From the NCBI GenBank assembly GCA_965228265.1, contig OZ245804.1:2046001-2110000 (forward strand): 64,000 nt of DNA, in the 5' to 3' direction. The notes beneath the pieces were generated by a model, which saw nothing but the letters and a program-made list of their open reading frames with translations, did no database searches and was not told where the DNA came from. Below are positions 61,194 to 64,000 of this stretch, piece by piece. The translations under genes were made by a program, and so were the position numbers. The stretch's first letter is position 1; each line of letters opens with the position of its first letter. This DNA comes from GCA-2732755 sp965228265 (GTDB lineage Bacteria; Planctomycetota; Phycisphaerae; Phycisphaerales; UBA1924).

Positions 61194-62315
61194 ACCCTCT
61201 TCCGTCAGCATCCACCGGTCTTCCGTGCGCACGAGCCGACCTAGGTGCGACTGCATCGCTGCCTCGTGATCCAGACGCGAGGCGGCCTCGGCGTCCAACT
61301 CGCCGAGCTCTCTCAGCAGATCTCCGCCCGCCACGCCCTCACGCAGACGCAGGCCTGTCATGAGTTTCTCCTGGATCAGCCGAACCGGATCGGGGCCTTC
61401 GTGGTCGACGATGGCCGAGAAGCCCGCGTCCTCGCGGTCGAGATAGGTCTCGAGTCTCGGGATGTTCTTGTACCGGTGCCCGGCGATGTGAGCCGAGGCC
61501 GAGGGACCGGCCGCGAGCCACTGCTCCTGACGCCAGTACGCGAGGTTGTGCCGACACTCCGCGCCGGGCCTGGCGTAATTGCTCACCTCGTAGCGTTCAA
61601 ACCCCGCGGCTTTGGTACGTTTGCCGACGTACTCGAACATCTCGATCTCGAGCTCTTCCGGGCAGCGATCGAACTGTCCCATCTCAAGGCGCTTGGTCAT
61701 CGCGGTGTTCGGCTCGTAGGTCAGCTCATAACAGGAGATGTGTTCGATCGGGAGGGACAACGCCGCTTCGAGATCCTGTGCGAGGTCGTCCAGTGTCTGC
61801 CCGGGGATCGCGAAAATGAGATCGAGCGAGACACGATCGATGCCCGCGGCCCGGGCCATCTCGACGGCTCTTGGCACGCGTTCGGGGTCGTGGAGGCGTT
61901 CGAGGGTCTTGAGATGCTCATTTTTGAAGCTCTGCGCACCCATGCTGATGCGTGAGACGCCCCCCGCGCGGAGCGCCGACATCAGCTCGGGCGTCACACT
62001 CTCGGGATTGCACTCGACAGTGAACTCGCCCATGCCTGATTTGATCGCACCAAGGTCAAAGCGATCGTCCATCGCGCGGAGCAGGCCCTCCCAGAGCGGG
62101 ACCTCGAGCAGGCTGGGTGTGCCTCCGCCTACGAAAATCGTGTCAATCGTGCCCGCCGCGACGCTGAGGGCGGCGAGTTCGCGCTCCAAACGGTCTGCGA
62201 ACACCGCCTGCCGATCTCGGGTGTCGACGAAGCTGTAGAAGTCGCAGTAGTGGCACTTGTGCGAGCAGAAGGGGATGTGGATGTAGAGAGACCGGGCGGG
62301 CGAGCCGGATTTCAT
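61140..62315 (-). CDS. hemW: Radical SAM heme chaperone HemW
   Basis: A 391-residue coproporphyrinogen oxidase-like radical SAM protein. The cluster motif is CSHKCHYCDFYSF. GGGTPSLLE, ECNPESVTPELMSALRAGGVSRISMGAQSF and YEVSNYARPGAECRHNLAYW mark the HemN/HemW family. HemW-type length and CxxxCxxCxF favour the heme chaperone rather than true HemN. The ATG at 62315 is chosen because MKSGSPARSLYIHIPFC is the normal N-terminus. The last 18 codons overlap the convergent RluA gene. Confidence 0.9.
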   Translation of the reverse strand: MKSGSPARSLYIHIPFCSHKCHYCDFYSFVDTRDRQAVFADRLERELAALSVAAGTIDTIFVGGGTPSLLEVPLWEGLLRAMDDRFDLGAIKSGMGEFTVECNPESVTPELMSALRAGGVSRISMGAQSFKNEHLKTLERLHDPERVPRAVEMARAAGIDRVSLDLIFAIPGQTLDDLAQDLEAALSLPIEHISCYELTYEPNTAMTKRLEMGQFDRCPEELEIEMFEYVGKRTKAAGFERYEVSNYARPGAECRHNLAYWRQEQWLAAGPSASAHIAGHRYKNIPRLETYLDREDAGFSAIVDHEGPDPVRLIQEKLMTGLRLREGVAGGDLLRELGELDAEAASRLDHEAAMQSHLGRLVRTEDRWMLTEEGLLLADGVASNLMVAILG

Positions 62316-62486
62316 CGTGGCCGCGGGGGCGACGACTTGGCGGGCAGAAAGGCCCGGGCGTTGCCGATGGGGGTGTGTTGAGGTATCGTCAGGCAAGGTG
62401 GACACGCACAGCGGGGGTTTGTCCGACTGGCGCGAGCGGCTCGCGCGCCCCGCCATCGCCGGCTGTTCACCGAGGATAGACCGCCC

Positions 62487-63008
62487 GTGGAACCGACCCT
62501 GCTCATCGTCAAAGAGGACGGCTCCTCTCAGGAGATCCTGCTTCGTAAGCCCCGCGTCGTCGTCGGCCGCGAGTCCGACTGCGAACTGCGTATCCCGTTG
62601 CCGAGCGTCTCACGCCAGCACTGCGAGTTTGTCGTCGAGGACGGCAAGGTCACGGTCCGTGATATGGGTTCGAGCAACGGCACCTACGTCAACAAGGAGC
62701 GGGTCGAGGAGGCCGAGCTCTCGGCTGGCGATCTTGTCGCCGTGGGGCCTGCGGTGTTTGCGCTGATCATCGAGGGCGAGCCCTCGGACCTCGACGTGAA
62801 AGAGGTCTTTGTCCGCGGGAACGTGGCTGTGAAGCCCAAGAAGCACGCCGGTCTGTCGGGCGGCGCAGCCAAGGCAGCCGCGGCTCTGGCCGGCGGCGCG
62901 GCGGATGACTCCGACCTCGACATGGACATGTCCGCCGACGACAGCAGCATGATCGATTTCGACTTCGACTTCGATGAGGACGAGGACGAAGATCAGCCAG
63001 GCCTCTGA
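62487..63008 (+). CDS. FHA domain protein
   Basis: A 173-residue protein. Residues 1-95 are a forkhead-associated phosphothreonine-binding domain: VVVGRESDCELRIPLPSVSRQHCEF and DMGSSNGTYVNKERV (GR, SxxH and NG motifs all present). The rest is an Ala/Gly linker and a very acidic C-terminus (DFDFDFDEDEDEDQ). The GTG at 62487 is the start. It probably reads the output of Ser/Thr kinases, which are numerous in this group. It is between hemW (divergent) and the zinc-ribbon gene (convergent). Confidence 0.88.
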   Translation: MEPTLLIVKEDGSSQEILLRKPRVVVGRESDCELRIPLPSVSRQHCEFVVEDGKVTVRDMGSSNGTYVNKERVEEAELSAGDLVAVGPAVFALIIEGEPSDLDVKEVFVRGNVAVKPKKHAGLSGGAAKAAAALAGGAADDSDLDMDMSADDSSMIDFDFDFDEDEDEDQPGL

Positions 63009-63017
63009 CCGGCTCGG

Positions 63018-63200
63018 TCAGGCGGACTTCTTCTGCTCATCGGTTGTGTTCTGGGCCTGAGGCGACGGCGCTTCGGGCACGCGGATCGCGGTGTGACAGG
63101 CCTTGCAGCGGACCGTCTTCGAGCGGGCCGACTCGGGTACAGCCAGCAGCTTCCGGCACGACAAGTTCGGACACATGATGCGGACAGTCGGCTGCGACAT
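63018..63200 (-). CDS. Small zinc-ribbon protein
   Basis: A 60-residue protein with two Cys pairs, CPNLSC and CKAC, in the layout of an MJ0042-type zinc finger. The remainder (PSPQAQNTTDEQKK) is a polar tail. The ATG at 63200 is preceded by a GGGGGAGAG stretch, so it is preferred over an upstream frame start. Similar short Cys4 ribbons occur at the N-termini of planctomycete proteins; here it stands alone. Function unknown. Confidence 0.6.
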   Translation of the reverse strand: MSQPTVRIMCPNLSCRKLLAVPESARSKTVRCKACHTAIRVPEAPSPQAQNTTDEQKKSA

Positions 63201-63317
63201 GGCGAGTCTCTCCCCCTTGATCGCCATATCGGGTGAGACAAACCCCGCCTTCACCACACCGGGGCCCCGGCAGAGCATTTCAGATCACTTGATGAAGTTC
63301 TCGGACGGAAGTGGCCC

Positions 63318-64000
63318 ATGCCCAAAGCCCGGCAACAATCTGCGGTGAGCACACCAAAGGCACAGCAAGGCTGCTCGGCCGTCGTCGGTCTCCAGTGGGG
63401 CGACGAGGGCAAGGGCAAAATCGTCGATCTCCTCGCACCCGGGAACGCGGCCATCGTCCGATACAACGGCGGCGCGAACGCGGGACACTCCGTGGTCGTG
63501 GGCGGCAAACGCTTCGCACTCCACCTCGTCCCATCTGGCGTGCTCCGGCAGGGCTGCCGATCGATCATCGGCAACGGCGTCGTCGTTGACCCCGAGCAGC
63601 TTCTCAAGGAACTGACGACCCTCACCGAGCAGGGCATCGACTGCTCGCAGGTCTTGGTCTCAGACCGGGCGCACGTGGTCATGCCCTACCACAAAGCCGA
63701 GGACGCGGCCCGTGAGCGGGCCCTTGCCGAGAGCCTGGGCATCGCAGCGGTGGGGACCACGGGCCGGGGCATCGGTCCCGCGTACGCCGAGAAGGTCCAG
63801 CGGAGCTCAGCTGTCCGCATGGGCGACCTGCTCAGGCCTGACTGGCTCCGCCAGCGGATCAGGGCGGCTCTGGCCTTCAAACGCCCCGTCCTCGAGCGAT
63901 GGGCTCCCGACGTCACGGACGCGCTCGACGAGGAACTGCTCTTCAAGACCGCGATCGGTTGGGGTGAGAAGCTCAAAGAACGCATCGTCGATACGACCAG
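63318..64000 (+). CDS. purA: Adenylosuccinate synthetase (3' partial)
   Basis: First step from IMP to AMP: joins IMP and aspartate with GTP. The visible 227 residues include the GTP-binding WGDEGKGKIVDLL, the catalytic Asp there, RYNGGANAGHSVVVGGKRFALHLVPSG, IGNGVVVDP and TTGRGIGPAYAEK. The gene runs off the window. ATG 63318 gives a short basic, Gln-rich leader before the conserved core; a GTG at 63345 is another possible start. Otherwise normal. Confidence 0.95.
   Translation, partial: MPKARQQSAVSTPKAQQGCSAVVGLQWGDEGKGKIVDLLAPGNAAIVRYNGGANAGHSVVVGGKRFALHLVPSGVLRQGCRSIIGNGVVVDPEQLLKELTTLTEQGIDCSQVLVSDRAHVVMPYHKAEDAARERALAESLGIAAVGTTGRGIGPAYAEKVQRSSAVRMGDLLRPDWLRQRIRAALAFKRPVLERWAPDVTDALDEELLFKTAIGWGEKLKERIVDTT

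Overview
The window is a GC-rich (about 65% G+C) bacterial chromosome segment, almost certainly from a planctomycete of the class Phycisphaerae. The evidence is two secreted proteins ending in a twin-loop 'DxNxDGxVSPADFSAWV' dockerin-like tail, a PEP-CTERM protein, a TIGR02999-type ECF sigma factor coupled to a Ser/Thr kinase, a CxYCGYDLR zinc ribbon, DUF5658 and fibro-slime proteins, and a RluA/HemW/FHA neighbourhood. No phage, insertion sequence, CRISPR array, tRNA or rRNA was seen. Genes are densely packed, with many 1-4 base stop/start overlaps.

Layout. 1-6.3 kb: a partial hydroxypyruvate isomerase-like gene, an SDR, a hypothetical gene, asnB with a membrane protein, and ugd. 6.4-11.5 kb: a methyltransferase, a polyprenyl diphosphate synthase, an RlmKL-like rRNA methyltransferase and a His-rich ZIP transporter. 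11.6-14.7 kb: a large secreted trypsin-like protease. 14.8-22.5 kb: two convergent operons that together encode nearly the whole kynurenine to 2-aminomuconate route: kynurenine formamidase, kynurenine 3-monooxygenase, kynureninase, 3-hydroxyanthranilate dioxygenase, ACMS decarboxylase, a semialdehyde dehydrogenase and a RidA-type deaminase. A catalytically atypical SDR goes with them. 22.5-29.3 kb: a sigma factor/kinase pair, divergent from a 1077-residue repeat protein. 29.4-34.1 kb: a TPR protein coupled to a sigma-like protein with a hydrophobic tail, a secreted basic protein, a lipase-like lipoprotein and a hypothetical protein.

34.2-40.1 kb: an argR-argC-argB-argF-argG-argH operon behind a promoter that carries two ARG boxes. 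40.1-44.9 kb: a PEP-CTERM protein, tyrS, a Gfo/Idh-like protein, the RNase P RNA gene and a fibro-slime protein. 45-48.6 kb: an ABC exporter operon with a DUF4190 protein and a second methyltransferase. 48.7-52.8 kb: prfA, a DUF418 protein and the fusion gene aroDE. 53-55.7 kb: DUF5658, a dehydratase/acyl-carrier-protein/dehydratase operon and recO. 55.8-64 kb: an HDOD/degenerate GGDEF protein, an M16 peptidase, a ThiD2-ThiE fusion, a 6-phosphogluconolactonase-like protein, a RluA pseudouridine synthase, hemW, an FHA protein, a zinc ribbon and the start of purA.

The most unusual signals are: a dispersed palindromic repeat (2.1, 52.8 and 53.4 kb); two genes with internal low-GC patches (asnB, with a probable compensated frameshift, and aroDE); a probable leaderless, self-repressed arginine operon; the sigma-like/TPR pair; and several enzyme-family proteins that have lost family catalytic motifs (the kyn-cluster SDR, the Pgl-like protein, the RlmK half and the GGDEF half).
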